NCBI RefSeq assembly: GCF_904067045.1
Contig: NZ_CAJFDC010000001.1
Coordinates: 62,001-126,000, forward strand
DNA length: 64,000 nucleotides
Reading direction: 5' to 3'
From: Pseudomonas sp. FEN
GTDB lineage: Bacteria; Pseudomonadota; Gammaproteobacteria; Pseudomonadales; Pseudomonadaceae
The position numbers were made by a program, and so were the translations under genes. The notes beneath the pieces were generated by a model. It was not told where the DNA came from. It worked only from the letters and a program-made list of their open reading frames with translations, and searched no databases. Of this stretch, positions 46,617 through 55,352 are shown piece after piece; the first letter of the stretch is position 1; each line of letters begins with the position of its first letter.

Positions 46617-48884
46617 TCAGCGGGCGCTGATTTTCCAGGCACGGTGGATCTTGCTGTTGCGGGCAAAATCCGGGTCCAGGGTCTGGGCGCTGATTTCCTC
46701 CACCGCATAACGTGTCGCCAAGTGCTCATCCAACTGGAACTTGCGGAAGTTGTTGGAGAAATACAGCACGCCACCCGGCGCCAGGCGGGCCACGGCCAGA
46801 TCCAGCAACTGCACATGGTCACGCTGGACGTCGAACACGCCCTCCATGCGCTTGGAGTTGGAGAAGGTCGGCGGGTCGATGAAGATCAGGTCGAACTCAT
46901 CGCGACAGCTTTCCAGCCAGGCCATCACATCACCCTGCTCCAGCCGGTTCTTGTCGGAGAAGCCATTGAGCGACAAGTTGCGCCGCGCCCAATCCAGATA
47001 GGTCTTCGACAGGTCGACGCTGGTGGTGGTGCGCGCACCGCCCTTGGCCGCGTGCACACTGGCGGTCGCGGTGTAGCAGAACAGGTTGAGGAAGCGTTTG
47101 CCGGCGGCCTCTTTCTGGATCCGCAGGCGCATCGGCCGGTGGTCGAGAAACAGACCGGTGTCGAGGTAGTCGGTCAGGTTGACCAACAACTTCACGCCGC
47201 CTTCGCTGACTTCGGTGAACTTGCCCTGGGCACTCTGGCGTTCATACTGCTTGGTACCGCTCTGGCGCTCGCGGCGCTTGATGATCACGCGGCTCTTGTC
47301 GACGTTCAACGCCTGCGGAATCGCCGCCAGGGCATCGAACAGACGGGCCTGGGCCTTTTCCGGGTCGATGGACTTGGGCGCGGCGTATTCCTGAACGTGC
47401 ACCCAGTCGTGGTACAGGTCGATGGCCAGCGAGTATTCCGGCATATCGGCGTCATACACCCGATAGCAGTCGACCCCTTCGCGCCGGGCCCACTTGCCCA
47501 ACTGCTTGAGGTTTTTCTGCAAACGGTTGGCGAACATCTGCCCACCTTCGCTCAGGCGTGCCTGCTCGACCACCGGTGCGGGAGCCGCTGCCGGCTTGAT
47601 CGGGTTACCGTTCTTGTTGAATTTCGGCGCGTCGGCGACTTCCTGAGCCAGGACCTCGGCCTGTTCGCGTTCGATCTGCCGCTGTTCCGGGGTGCGCCGT
47701 TCGCCGGTGACGAACTGATCGGGCACGACCTTGATCAACAACAGCTTGCACGGCAAGGCACCGTTCCAGAACGAGTACTGCTTGTGGCTGCGAATCCCCA
47801 TGCGCTTGCCCAGGTCCGGGGCGCCGGTGAACACCGCCGCCTCCCAGTTCAGGCAGGACTGGCGCAGGCGCTCGCCGAGATTCTGGTAGAGATAGAGCAG
47901 GCTGGCTTCATCGCCCAGGCGTTCACCGTAGGGTGGGTTGCAGATCACCAGGCCTTTCTGGTTCTGGTCCGGGCGCGGCTCGAAGGTCGCCACTTCGCCC
48001 TGGTAGACCTTGATCCACTCGCTCAGGCCGGCTCGCTCGATATTGTTGCGCGCGGGCTGGATCAGACGCGGATCGGCTTCATAGCCGCGAATCCACAATG
48101 GCGGCTTGGCCAGGCCGGCTTCGGCACGGGCGCTGGCCTCTTCGTGAAGTTTTTTCCACAGCGCCGGCACGTGCCCGAGCCAGGCGTCGAAACCCCAGTG
48201 CACGCGGTTGAGGTTGGGCGCCATGTCCGCCGCGATCATCCCCGCCTCCACCAGGAAGGTCCCGACACCGCACATCGGGTCGGCCAGGGCCCCACCTTCG
48301 GCGGCAATCCGCGGCCAGCCGGCACGAATGAGGATCGCCGCCGCGAGGTTTTCCTTCAGCGGCGCGGCGCCCTGCTGCAGACGATAGCCGCGCTGGTGCA
48401 GGCTGTGGCCGGACAGGTCAAGGGACAGGATCGCTTCGCCACGATCCAGGCGCAGGTGAATGCGCAGGTCCGGGCTGATCTTGTCGATGGACGGACGCTC
48501 GCCGGTCGGGGTGCGCAGCTTGTCGACAATCGCATCCTTGACCTTCAAGGCACCGAAATGGGTGTTGTCGATGCCCGAACCATGACCGCTGAACTCAACG
48601 GCCAAGGTCCCGTCGGCGACCATATGGTCCTGCCAGTCGACATCCAGCACGCCATGGTAAAGGTCCTCGGCGTCCTTCATCGGGAAGCGCTTGAGGACTA
48701 ACAGCACGCGGTTGGCCAGGCGCGACCAGAGGCACAGGCGATAGGCGGTCTCCATATCGGCCATGCCACGAATAGCCGAGGTGTGCTCGCGCGCTTCCTC
48801 AAGGCCAAGCCCGACGGCTTCCTCAATGAGCAGGCCTTCAAGGCCTTTAGGGCAAGTGAGGAAGAGTTCGTAACGATCCGACAT
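46617..48884 (-). CDS. rlmL: bifunctional 23S rRNA methyltransferase RlmKL
   Basis: A 755-residue fusion of the RlmL half (m2G2445) and the RlmK half (m7G2069). The N-terminal THUMP-like region, the RlmL methyltransferase motif VICNPPYGERLG, and the C-terminal motif FIDPPTFSNSK are intact. The linker (about 400-450) is Pro/Ala/Lys-rich. A conserved single gene in gamma-proteobacteria. Confidence 0.96.
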   Translation of the reverse strand: MSDRYELFLTCPKGLEGLLIEEAVGLGLEEAREHTSAIRGMADMETAYRLCLWSRLANRVLLVLKRFPMKDAEDLYHGVLDVDWQDHMVADGTLAVEFSGHGSGIDNTHFGALKVKDAIVDKLRTPTGERPSIDKISPDLRIHLRLDRGEAILSLDLSGHSLHQRGYRLQQGAAPLKENLAAAILIRAGWPRIAAEGGALADPMCGVGTFLVEAGMIAADMAPNLNRVHWGFDAWLGHVPALWKKLHEEASARAEAGLAKPPLWIRGYEADPRLIQPARNNIERAGLSEWIKVYQGEVATFEPRPDQNQKGLVICNPPYGERLGDEASLLYLYQNLGERLRQSCLNWEAAVFTGAPDLGKRMGIRSHKQYSFWNGALPCKLLLIKVVPDQFVTGERRTPEQRQIEREQAEVLAQEVADAPKFNKNGNPIKPAAAPAPVVEQARLSEGGQMFANRLQKNLKQLGKWARREGVDCYRVYDADMPEYSLAIDLYHDWVHVQEYAAPKSIDPEKAQARLFDALAAIPQALNVDKSRVIIKRRERQSGTKQYERQSAQGKFTEVSEGGVKLLVNLTDYLDTGLFLDHRPMRLRIQKEAAGKRFLNLFCYTATASVHAAKGGARTTTSVDLSKTYLDWARRNLSLNGFSDKNRLEQGDVMAWLESCRDEFDLIFIDPPTFSNSKRMEGVFDVQRDHVQLLDLAVARLAPGGVLYFSNNFRKFQLDEHLATRYAVEEISAQTLDPDFARNSKIHRAWKISAR

Positions 48885-49060
48885 GGGAATTCCAGGGCTT
48901 CAAGCCTTCAAGGAACGGGCAAACGCATCGCCCGTTCGGTTTCGATCAAGCGCTTTTCTTGAAGAGCGCTCGTGTGGCGCACCATTGCGCCTGTCCATCC
49001 AGGCAGATCCTTCAACCCTTGGGCTGAAAGAACCTTGATGCCTGAACAGCTCAATTCTTG

Positions 49061-49105
49061 TAATAAAAACCTTTTTAACAAAAACCTTCGTAACAAAAAG
49101 TCACA
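49061..49105. repeat. three tandem 15-base AT-rich repeats
   Basis: TAATAAAAACCTTTT, TAACAAAAACCTTCG and TAACAAAAAGTCACA lie head to tail in the 615-base gap between rlmKL and rmf. No gene is supported in that gap apart from shadow frames. The repeats could be protein sites or an accidental slippage product. Confidence 0.6.
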
Positions 49106-49499
49106 TCGTGACCCTTCGTCGAATAATACCTGAGCACAACAGGCCGGTATTCGCAGTAGAGAATGAAACTCATCATTCATCTAAGGGCTGATCATAGCTG
49201 GGTTTTCTCCAGCGACTCGAGCCAACGGCCATCACATCTTATGGCCTTAACACCATTATCGTTACGTCCTTATGACAAAACGATCATTCACACGTCCCTG
49301 CGCATTGGTTAGAACTCACAGCAGGTTGACGTCGCAATGGCGCCAACACCCCGCTCCAGCGCGAAACCGCCCAAGCGGCGTTCGTGCCAGAGCGGAGCTC
49401 GCCACGCCGGCAGCGAGCACCAACGGCAGATGCATTCTGCCCGACCTCGCCGAGAGGTCGACGGGACATATAACAGTCAACCAGTGAGGGCAACACCCT

Positions 49500-49715
49500 A
49501 TGAGAAGACTTAAGCGTGATCCGTTGGAAAGAGCTTTTTTACGCGGATATCAATACGGCGTTCATGGCAAATCCCGTGAGCTTTGCCCCTTTACTCTACC
49601 GTCGGTACGCCAAGCCTGGATCAACGGCTGGCGAGAAGGACGCGGCGACAACTGGGACGGTATGACCGGCACTGCGGGAATCCACAGACTCAACGAACTT
49701 CACGCTGTCGGCTGA
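49500..49715 (+). CDS. rmf: ribosome modulation factor
   Basis: The 71-residue protein (MRRLKRDPLERAFLRGYQYG) dimerises 70S ribosomes into 100S particles in stationary phase. The basic N-terminus and the NGWREGRGDNWDG motif match RMF. The SD (GAGGG) is nine bases upstream. The upstream gap of 615 bases is unusually long and may hold regulatory elements. Confidence 0.96.
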   Translation: MRRLKRDPLERAFLRGYQYGVHGKSRELCPFTLPSVRQAWINGWREGRGDNWDGMTGTAGIHRLNELHAVG

Positions 49716-49796
49716 TCAGGGCACATTCCGACATGACAATCTGAGCAAAAACCGATTTACCATGCACGCCCCATCCGGGCGGCGGGCTTCGGCCCA

Positions 49797-49821
49797 GGGG
49801 CTCCTTGAGGGAGCCCTTTTT
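49797..49821. terminator. rmf terminator
   Basis: GGGGCTCC pairs with GGAGCCC around a TTGA-type loop, then T(5). Located between rmf and the convergent pyrD. Confidence 0.85.
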
Positions 49822-49834
49822 AATGCCCGGGATT

Positions 49835-50857
49835 TCAGCGGCGCAACGCCGCGATGGCATCCACCGACTGGCGAATCAGCGCCGGCCCCTTGTAGATAAA
49901 CCCCGAATACAGTTGCACCAGGCTCGCCCCAGCGGCAATCTTCTCGGCCGCGTGCTCGCCCTCGGTGATACCACCAGCCGCAATGATCGGCAAACGACCG
50001 GCCAGCTCAGCGGCCAGCACTTTGACGGTATGGGTACTTTTCTCGCGCACTGGCGCACCGGACAGGCCACCGGCCTCGTCGCCATGGGCCAGGCCCTCGA
50101 CGCCGACACGACTCAGGGTGGTATTGGTGGCGATCACCGCATCCATGCCCGACTCCAGCAACGCCTGGGCCACCAACACCGTCTCTTCGTCGGTCATGTC
50201 CGGGGCGATCTTGATTGCCAGGGGCACGTGCTTGCCATGCTGCCGCGCCAACTGTGCCTGACGCCCCCGCAGGGCCTCCAGCAGTTGCTTGAGCGAGTCG
50301 CCAAATTGCAGGCTGCGCAACCCCGGGGTGTTCGGTGAACTGACGTTGACCGTCACATAGCTGGCATGGGCGTAGACCTTGTCCAGGCAGATCAGGTAGT
50401 CATCGACGGCCCGCTCCACCGGCGTGTCGAAATTCTTGCCGATATTGATACCCAGGATACCGCTGTAGCGGGCGGCCCGGACCCGCGACAGCAGGTTGTC
50501 CACGCCCAGATTGTTGAAACCCATGCGGTTGATGATCGCCTCGGCCTGCGGCAGGCGGAAGATCCGCGGTTTCGGGTTGCCTGGCTGCGGCCGTGGAGTC
50601 ACCGTACCGATTTCGACGAAGCCGAAACCCAACTGGGCGAAACCGTCGATGGCCGCGCCGTTCTTGTCCAGGCCCGCGGCCAGGCCCACCGGGTTGGGAA
50701 AGTCCAGGCCCATGACCGTCACCGGACTCGACGCCGGGGCTTTGCACAACAGGCCGTTGAGCCCCAGGCGGCCGCCCGCGCCGATCAGATCCAGGGACAA
50801 GTCATGGGAGACTTCCGGAGAAAGTTTGAACAACAACTGGCGGGCCAGGTTATACAT
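49835..50857 (-). CDS. pyrD: dihydroorotate dehydrogenase (class 2)
   Basis: A membrane-associated quinone-dependent enzyme of pyrimidine synthesis. The 340-residue protein starts at ATG 50857 ([10 protein letters not shown]), with an N-terminal amphipathic helix for membrane attachment. The FMN-binding and catalytic-serine region [11 protein letters not shown] is intact. The family start is not at the longer open frame (50935). Confidence 0.96.
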   Translation of the reverse strand: MYNLARQLLFKLSPEVSHDLSLDLIGAGGRLGLNGLLCKAPASSPVTVMGLDFPNPVGLAAGLDKNGAAIDGFAQLGFGFVEIGTVTPRPQPGNPKPRIFRLPQAEAIINRMGFNNLGVDNLLSRVRAARYSGILGINIGKNFDTPVERAVDDYLICLDKVYAHASYVTVNVSSPNTPGLRSLQFGDSLKQLLEALRGRQAQLARQHGKHVPLAIKIAPDMTDEETVLVAQALLESGMDAVIATNTTLSRVGVEGLAHGDEAGGLSGAPVREKSTHTVKVLAAELAGRLPIIAAGGITEGEHAAEKIAAGASLVQLYSGFIYKGPALIRQSVDAIAALRR

Positions 50858-50944
50858 GGGCGGGCTTGACTCGGGTGGCGGCAATAGTGGCCGGCGATTA
50901 TAGCCGGGCCCCGAGAAAAACCATAGGCGCACCATGATCGCGGC

Positions 50945-51646
50945 TCATCCGCAAGGCGGCAGCGCTGGCGCATCAGCGCAGCCTTGCAGGCTGGTGACCA
51001 GGGCCAGACGGGCCAGCGCCTGGTGATTGCCGGCTTCCAGTTCCAGGACCCGGGCCACCGCCGCCCGCGCCTGCTCGACCCCCGCCCCCCGATCACACAG
51101 CCCGAGCATCGACAACGCCAGCCAGGTATCGGCCAGTTGCAGTGCATTCCAGGGCTCGCGACAGGCGGCCATCAGCTCTGCCGGCAAGACGCTCAACCTG
51201 TCGCTCAACACGCTCGTCAGATGCCGGATCACCGCGTCCTGCGGCCCCCCTTCATCGGAATGACGAACAGGCACCGCCGCCAAGGCCGAGACGGCCGTCG
51301 GTTCGATCAGCGCAGGGAGTAACGGCACCACCGGACCGGTAAAGCGATAACCCTTGCCGTAGACGGTGGCAATGTAGCCTTTGCTCTCCTCGAGCAATTT
51401 GCGCAACACATAGATGCAGCGGGTCAGCGACTCCTCGGCAGCGTCCATGCCAGGCCAGACGGCATCGAGCAAACAATCCTTGGTCACCAGCCTTCCAGCC
51501 GACCCCAGCAGCAGGCGCAACACCTGTAATTCCTTGGGTGGCAGATGAATACCCCGACCGCGTGTCACCAGGTTTCCATCGCTTTGCAATATCCATTGAC
51601 CAAAGACGAAGGCTTGTCTCGGAGCCTTTCCAGTGACGCTGTCCAT
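50945..51646 (-). CDS. HilA-like winged-helix regulator (truncated form)
   Basis: A 233-residue protein with an OmpR-type winged helix at about residues 12-103: FVFGQWILQSDGNL, LPPKELQVLRLLL, and TRCIYVLRKLLEES...GKGYRF. The remaining 125 residues (for example ALQLADTWLALSMLGL and AVARVLELEAGNHQALARLALV) look like a fragment of the TPR-rich C-terminal region of HilA/CadC-type activators. HilA itself is about 550 residues, so this copy is short. It is downstream of an IacP-like, a SicA-like and an InvF-like gene, which supports the HilA assignment. Its ATG has GAGG only two bases away, an unusual spacing. It could instead be an unrelated OmpR-type regulator. Confidence 0.65.
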   Translation of the reverse strand: MDSVTGKAPRQAFVFGQWILQSDGNLVTRGRGIHLPPKELQVLRLLLGSAGRLVTKDCLLDAVWPGMDAAEESLTRCIYVLRKLLEESKGYIATVYGKGYRFTGPVVPLLPALIEPTAVSALAAVPVRHSDEGGPQDAVIRHLTSVLSDRLSVLPAELMAACREPWNALQLADTWLALSMLGLCDRGAGVEQARAAVARVLELEAGNHQALARLALVTSLQGCADAPALPPCG

Positions 51647-51688
51647 AACCTCGAGGCAATCCTCTATAGAGATGTACGACCATTCAAA

Positions 51689-51713
51689 AATAAACCCGGG
51701 GAAAAGGTTTATT
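51689..51713 (-). terminator. possible hairpin/attenuator before the HilA-like gene
   Basis: On the minus strand AATAAACC and GGTTTATT form an eight-pair stem, followed by TTTTTG. It lies between the IacP-like gene and the HilA-like gene and could end the upstream transcript. Confidence 0.4.
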
Positions 51714-51729
51714 CACGAGGAACGCAACG

Positions 51730-51759
51730 ACTATAGGAATTCGCACAGAGCCGTGTCGG
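51730..51759 (-). promoter_or_regulatory. possible promoter of the HilA-like gene
   Basis: -10 TATAGT (51730-51735), 18-base spacer and -35 CCGACA (51754-51759, four of six consensus bases) on the minus strand, in the 221-base AT-rich gap upstream of the HilA-like gene. Weak evidence. Confidence 0.35.
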
Positions 51760-51870
51760 TAGGATATTTCCTGCATAAAAAAGGAATATTCATCAAGGCT
51801 TCAGACTAGACAAAACCTACAGGTCTGAGATCAATTCCCTCACACAAACTGAGCCTAAAAGCAGGAATTA

Positions 51871-52149
51871 TCATCGCTCCCCGCTTTCTCCCCGAATATT
51901 TCCTACAACTCGGCACATATCCGCCACGGTACGCCAGCGCCCAGCCTCATCCACTGAAAGCTCGATATGGAACGCAGCATTGAGCCGAGCCACCAGCTCG
52001 ACCATCTCCGCGTCACCGATGCCCAGGTCTTCCAACGCCCTCGACTCGAAGCGGATCTTTCTACGCGGCAGCGAAAAATGCTCGGCCAGCAACACCATCA
52101 CCTGCTGCTCGATAAAATAGTCACACCCTCCCGGAACCAGGTAACTCAT
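51871..52149 (-). CDS. IacP-like type III acyl carrier protein, Ser-to-Asp variant
   Basis: A 92-residue acyl-carrier-like protein (ATG 52149, MSYLVPGGCDYFIEQQ). Its core (EDLGIGDAEMVELVARLNAAF) aligns with ACPs, and its C-terminus (WRTVADMCRVV) matches Salmonella IacP (FADICRVV). The position of the phosphopantetheine serine (DSL in AcpP) is Asp46 here (GDA), so it cannot be modified in the usual way. In Salmonella IacP matures effectors of the SPI-1 system. It is 32 bases from the SicA-like gene. Confidence 0.75.
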   Translation of the reverse strand: MSYLVPGGCDYFIEQQVMVLLAEHFSLPRRKIRFESRALEDLGIGDAEMVELVARLNAAFHIELSVDEAGRWRTVADMCRVVGNIRGESGER

Positions 52150-52181
52150 GTTTTCATTTTTCCGAATACCCCGCCAGGACG

Positions 52182-52601
52182 TCACTGTATGGCGCCCGGC
52201 GTCAAATCCTCGAGATAGGCTCGCGCGCGCCGAGGCAACTCGCCGTGAGCCGTCTGCTTGAGCACATACTCAAAACAGTCCCGGGCCTTGGCGTGCGCCC
52301 CGAGCGCCAGCTGACACTCGCCGGTGTAGAACATCGGCCGATAGTCACCACGGTCCTGGGCAAACGCCACCGCATAGAGTTCGATGGCCTTGCGATACTG
52401 CCCGGAGAGCTGATAGACCGCCGCCAACCCCATCCAGTAATGACTGTTGTAAAAATCGTAGATACACAGGAAACGGAAGAGTTTTTCCGCCTCCTCCAGG
52501 CGTCCTTGCTCGTGGAACTGGCAGGCATGGCTATAGAGCCCTTGCACCTGCTCGTTACCGGTTTCGCTCATCTCCTTGAGCGCCTCTTTCGGGCCACTCA
52601 T
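52182..52601 (-). CDS. SicA-like type III secretion chaperone
   Basis: A 139-residue tetratricopeptide chaperone (ATG 52601, SD GGGAG). The sequence EEAEKLFRFLCIYDFYNSHY and LAAVYQLSGQYRKAIELYAVAF closely follows Salmonella SicA and the SycD/LcrH class. SicA chaperones translocators and co-activates InvF. No translocator gene lies beside it. A long open frame upstream to 52871 is the antisense of the InvF-like gene. Confidence 0.82.
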   Translation of the reverse strand: MSGPKEALKEMSETGNEQVQGLYSHACQFHEQGRLEEAEKLFRFLCIYDFYNSHYWMGLAAVYQLSGQYRKAIELYAVAFAQDRGDYRPMFYTGECQLALGAHAKARDCFEYVLKQTAHGELPRRARAYLEDLTPGAIQ

Positions 52602-52645
52602 CGCCACACTCCCTGGAAACACGTCAATTGCTGACGCCTTGACTG

Positions 52646-53458
52646 TCACGAGACCATCGAGCCCATGGATGCCTGGATATCGCAGAGACGACTGGGGGCC
52701 ACGCCCAGCAGCTCGCGCACCTCTTTGGAAAAGTGCGACGAAGAGGCATAACCGAACTCCAGCGCCACATCGGTCAACGAACACTCGCCGCCAATCATGC
52801 TCAGCAGGGCCTTGGCCGTGCGCCAATCGCGCAATTCGGGCTTGGCCGCACAACCCAGGGCCTGATGGCACAACCTTCGAAAATGCGAGACCGACACACC
52901 ATAGCGCTTGGCCAGGCCGATCAGCTTCTCGTTGGCGGTACCCTGTTCAAGGAGAAAACGCACCAGCCAGTAGTTCGGACTTTGCCGCAAGACTTCGGCG
53001 AAGCGTTGATAGCCGGGGTCACCACGCAAGGCGCACTCGATATACCAGGGCTCCAACAGTGCCCTGCTGCCCGACACCCCGGCGGCCAGGGACAGGGCTG
53101 CCCAGGGCGCGGCGGCGGACCGTGCCCGCCCGAAGCTCATTCCCTGGTCGATAAACACCTGCAGCTTGACCAGGCTGGCCTCCACGGGGCGCTCAGCGAG
53201 CAGCTCACCACCAATGACCCGCAACATGCCCCGTGCCACCAGCAAGCCCTGCCAGCGCCCCGGCAGGCACCAGGACACGCTTGCCTCGGCGTGCCCCAGG
53301 CACGCGCCGGTTTCCCCTACCTGCACCTGCACGACCTGTTCGCCACATAGAAAGTCCGGACACCGGACCGCGGATGATTCATCAATCTGCACACTGCGCT
53401 CCGTCTCGTTCTTATTGAGCAGTGCGAGGATGATGGCCGGGCCGGGCCAGCCAATCAT
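52646..53458 (-). CDS. InvF-like AraC-family type III activator
   Basis: A 270-residue regulator. The C-terminal AraC domain (about 165-260) contains YGVSVSHFRRLCHQALG, ELRDWRTAKALLSMI and GYASSSHFSKEVRELLGVAP, a clear match to Salmonella InvF. The N-terminal part resembles that of InvF only loosely. The ATG at 53458 has no clear SD. A GTG about 66 bases downstream is an alternative. It heads an apparent InvF-SicA-IacP operon (gaps of 44 and 32 bases). Confidence 0.82.
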   Translation of the reverse strand: MIGWPGPAIILALLNKNETERSVQIDESSAVRCPDFLCGEQVVQVQVGETGACLGHAEASVSWCLPGRWQGLLVARGMLRVIGGELLAERPVEASLVKLQVFIDQGMSFGRARSAAAPWAALSLAAGVSGSRALLEPWYIECALRGDPGYQRFAEVLRQSPNYWLVRFLLEQGTANEKLIGLAKRYGVSVSHFRRLCHQALGCAAKPELRDWRTAKALLSMIGGECSLTDVALEFGYASSSHFSKEVRELLGVAPSRLCDIQASMGSMVS

Positions 53459-53537
53459 GATGAAAATCTGATGAACCCACCTGCGAAAGCGTCCGGGACC
53501 AGGTCAATAGCCGCGTCACGCCGTCAAATCGCAGGCA

Positions 53538-53568
53538 AGAAAAAGCCCGGCCTGAGCCGGGCTTTTTC
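53538..53568 (-). terminator. oprF terminator
   Basis: AAAAAGCCCGGC and GCCGGGCTTTTT form a 12-pair stem with a CTGA-type loop and T-run on the minus strand, just after the oprF stop. Confidence 0.9.
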
Positions 53569-53582
53569 CTAGCGCAAGCTAA

Positions 53583-54563
53583 TTACTGAGCTTTGGCTTC
53601 TACTTTAGCTTCTACGCGACGGTTGATCGCGCGGCCAGCTTCAGTGGCGTTGTCAGCCACTGGACGGGATTTACCGTAGCCAACCGACTCGATGCGGTCA
53701 GCACGGACACCGTCTTTGACCAGAACTTGTTTCACAGCGTCAGCACGCTTCTGGGACAGCCTCTGGTTGTAAGCGTCTGGACCGACGCTGTCAGTGTGAC
53801 CCTCAACCACGGTAGTGGTACTTGGGTACTGCTTCATGAAGTCAGCCAGGTTCTTCACGTCGCCGTAGCTGTTAGGCTTGACCACTGCCTTGTTGAAGTC
53901 GAACTTCACGTCCAGCTCAACACGCACGACTTCTGGAGCTGGAGCGGATTCGGCCACTGGAGCTGGAGCCGCTTCTACTGGAGCTGGAGCAGGAGCCGGA
54001 GCCTTGCCACCGCTGCCGCCGAAGTTAACACCCAGGCCGATCAGAGCCTGGTAGTCCCAACGACCGTTGTCCAGCTTGTAGTCAGCTTCACCGCCGGCAC
54101 GAGCGTACAGGTTGTCGGTGATGTACATCTTCACACCGGCACCGGTGGTCAGGTAGGTCGAACCGTCACGGCCAGTGTGGCCATCAGCAGCTACGTTGGT
54201 CATGCTGCCGTGGGACACGCCGCCTTCAACATAAGGACGGAACATGTCGCCGACCTGGCCGAAGTGGTACTGGGATTTCAGGCCGAAATGGTCACCGCGG
54301 ATACGCTGGTTGCCAGTGTCGGTGTCCGAACGAGTGTAGTCGTCCTTACGGTAGGTCAGGTTCACCGAAACGTCGTCGGTCAGGAAGTAGCCGATCGAGA
54401 CGCCAGGAGTGCGACCGTTCTGGTAGGAATCGACGCTGTGGTTCCAGGTCTTGCCCCAGAACGCTTCACCTTCGACCGCGCCTTGGCCTTGTGCCAGTGC
54501 GCCGAACGAAGTAGCGGCAATGAGAGAACCAATGGCCAAGCCCAAGGTGTTTTTCAGTTTCAT
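53583..54563 (-). CDS. oprF: major outer-membrane porin OprF
   Basis: A 326-residue OmpA-family porin. The signal peptide (MKLKNTLGLAIGSLIAATSFGALA) is followed by the eight-stranded beta-barrel, a Pro/Ala linker (KAPAPAPAPVEAAPAPVAESAPAPE) and the C-terminal peptidoglycan-binding domain (GHTDSVGPDAYNQRLSQKRADAV). No cysteines are seen, unlike P. aeruginosa OprF. It is downstream of sigX, which transcribes it in part. Confidence 0.98.
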   Translation of the reverse strand: MKLKNTLGLAIGSLIAATSFGALAQGQGAVEGEAFWGKTWNHSVDSYQNGRTPGVSIGYFLTDDVSVNLTYRKDDYTRSDTDTGNQRIRGDHFGLKSQYHFGQVGDMFRPYVEGGVSHGSMTNVAADGHTGRDGSTYLTTGAGVKMYITDNLYARAGGEADYKLDNGRWDYQALIGLGVNFGGSGGKAPAPAPAPVEAAPAPVAESAPAPEVVRVELDVKFDFNKAVVKPNSYGDVKNLADFMKQYPSTTTVVEGHTDSVGPDAYNQRLSQKRADAVKQVLVKDGVRADRIESVGYGKSRPVADNATEAGRAINRRVEAKVEAKAQ

Positions 54564-54626
54564 CCGTTAAATCCCCATCTGGTGATTGTAAAGCAGTCCC
54601 ACAAACCGGGGGACAACTCGGCGGCA

Positions 54627-54632
54627 AGTGTA
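54627..54632 (-). promoter_or_regulatory. possible extended -10 of the oprF promoter
   Basis: TGCTACACT on the minus strand carries an extended -10 (TG, then TACACT at 54627-54632) 64 bases before the oprF ATG, close to the known sigma-70 promoter position. A SigX site in the same gap is likely but I cannot mark it. Confidence 0.4.
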
Positions 54633-54670
54633 GCAGAACTTGCCTACACGTAAGAGACATTTGCGCTGAA

Positions 54671-55261
54671 CTAAGTTTCAGCGATACCCGCAAATTTCTC
54701 ACGCAATTTGTCCAAGGCCCGTTTATAGCGCATCTTCGTGGCGCTCAAGCCCATGTGCATGATGTCTGCAATTTCCTGAAACTCCAGCTCTGCGACAAAT
54801 CGTAGCACCAGAATTTCCCGGTCAATCGGGTTCACATGCACTAACCATCGATCTAGTCCGCCCTTCTCCTCAGGTGTCGGCGTCTTCTCTTCAGACGCTT
54901 CCTCGAGGGGGTCGAGACTCAACGCATCCATCAAGCGCCGCTTTCTGCGCTCTTTGCGATACTGCGTAATGCACTCGTTGTACGTGATGCTATATAGCCA
55001 TGTCTTGAACTTCGATTTACCCTCAAAGTTCTTGAGGCCATACAACACCTTCAACATCACTTCCTGACAGACATCGTCGGCATCGCGTTCGTTCCCCAAA
55101 TATCTTGAACAAACGCTGAACAAGGTACGTTGATAGCGGCGCATCAACTCTTCATAAGCGCGCGTCACATGAAACAGCTCCGCATGGGCACGCGCCACCA
55201 ACTCTTCATCGGTGAGTTCGCGGGGGTCGTAGCGCATGGAGAGCGATTGAGCTTTATTCAA
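54671..55261 (-). CDS. sigX: ECF sigma factor SigX
   Basis: A 196-residue sigma factor, same length as P. aeruginosa SigX, with a TTG start at 55261. Region 2 (SVCSRYLGNERDADDVCQEVMLKVLYGLKNFEGK) and region 4 (EFQEIADIMHMGLSATKMRYKRAL) are clear. It controls oprF and envelope lipid genes and responds to cell-wall or osmotic change. No dedicated anti-sigma gene is beside it. Confidence 0.96.
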   Translation of the reverse strand: MNKAQSLSMRYDPRELTDEELVARAHAELFHVTRAYEELMRRYQRTLFSVCSRYLGNERDADDVCQEVMLKVLYGLKNFEGKSKFKTWLYSITYNECITQYRKERRKRRLMDALSLDPLEEASEEKTPTPEEKGGLDRWLVHVNPIDREILVLRFVAELEFQEIADIMHMGLSATKMRYKRALDKLREKFAGIAET

Positions 55262-55352
55262 AACGAGTCGGGCCGACAGTCAGGTCAATGTCCGCCGCAA
55301 CCCATGGCTGCGGGCTCTTTTGCGGCGGCATAGATTAGCAGGGTTTGCCGGG

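Noticed and set aside
46644..48701. 685-codon frame opposite rlmKL
   Set aside because: Antisense shadow; RlmKL motifs are on the minus strand.
48908..49180. 90-codon minus-strand frame upstream of rlmKL
   Set aside because: Lies in the leader, overlaps the AT repeats, has no SD or family resemblance.
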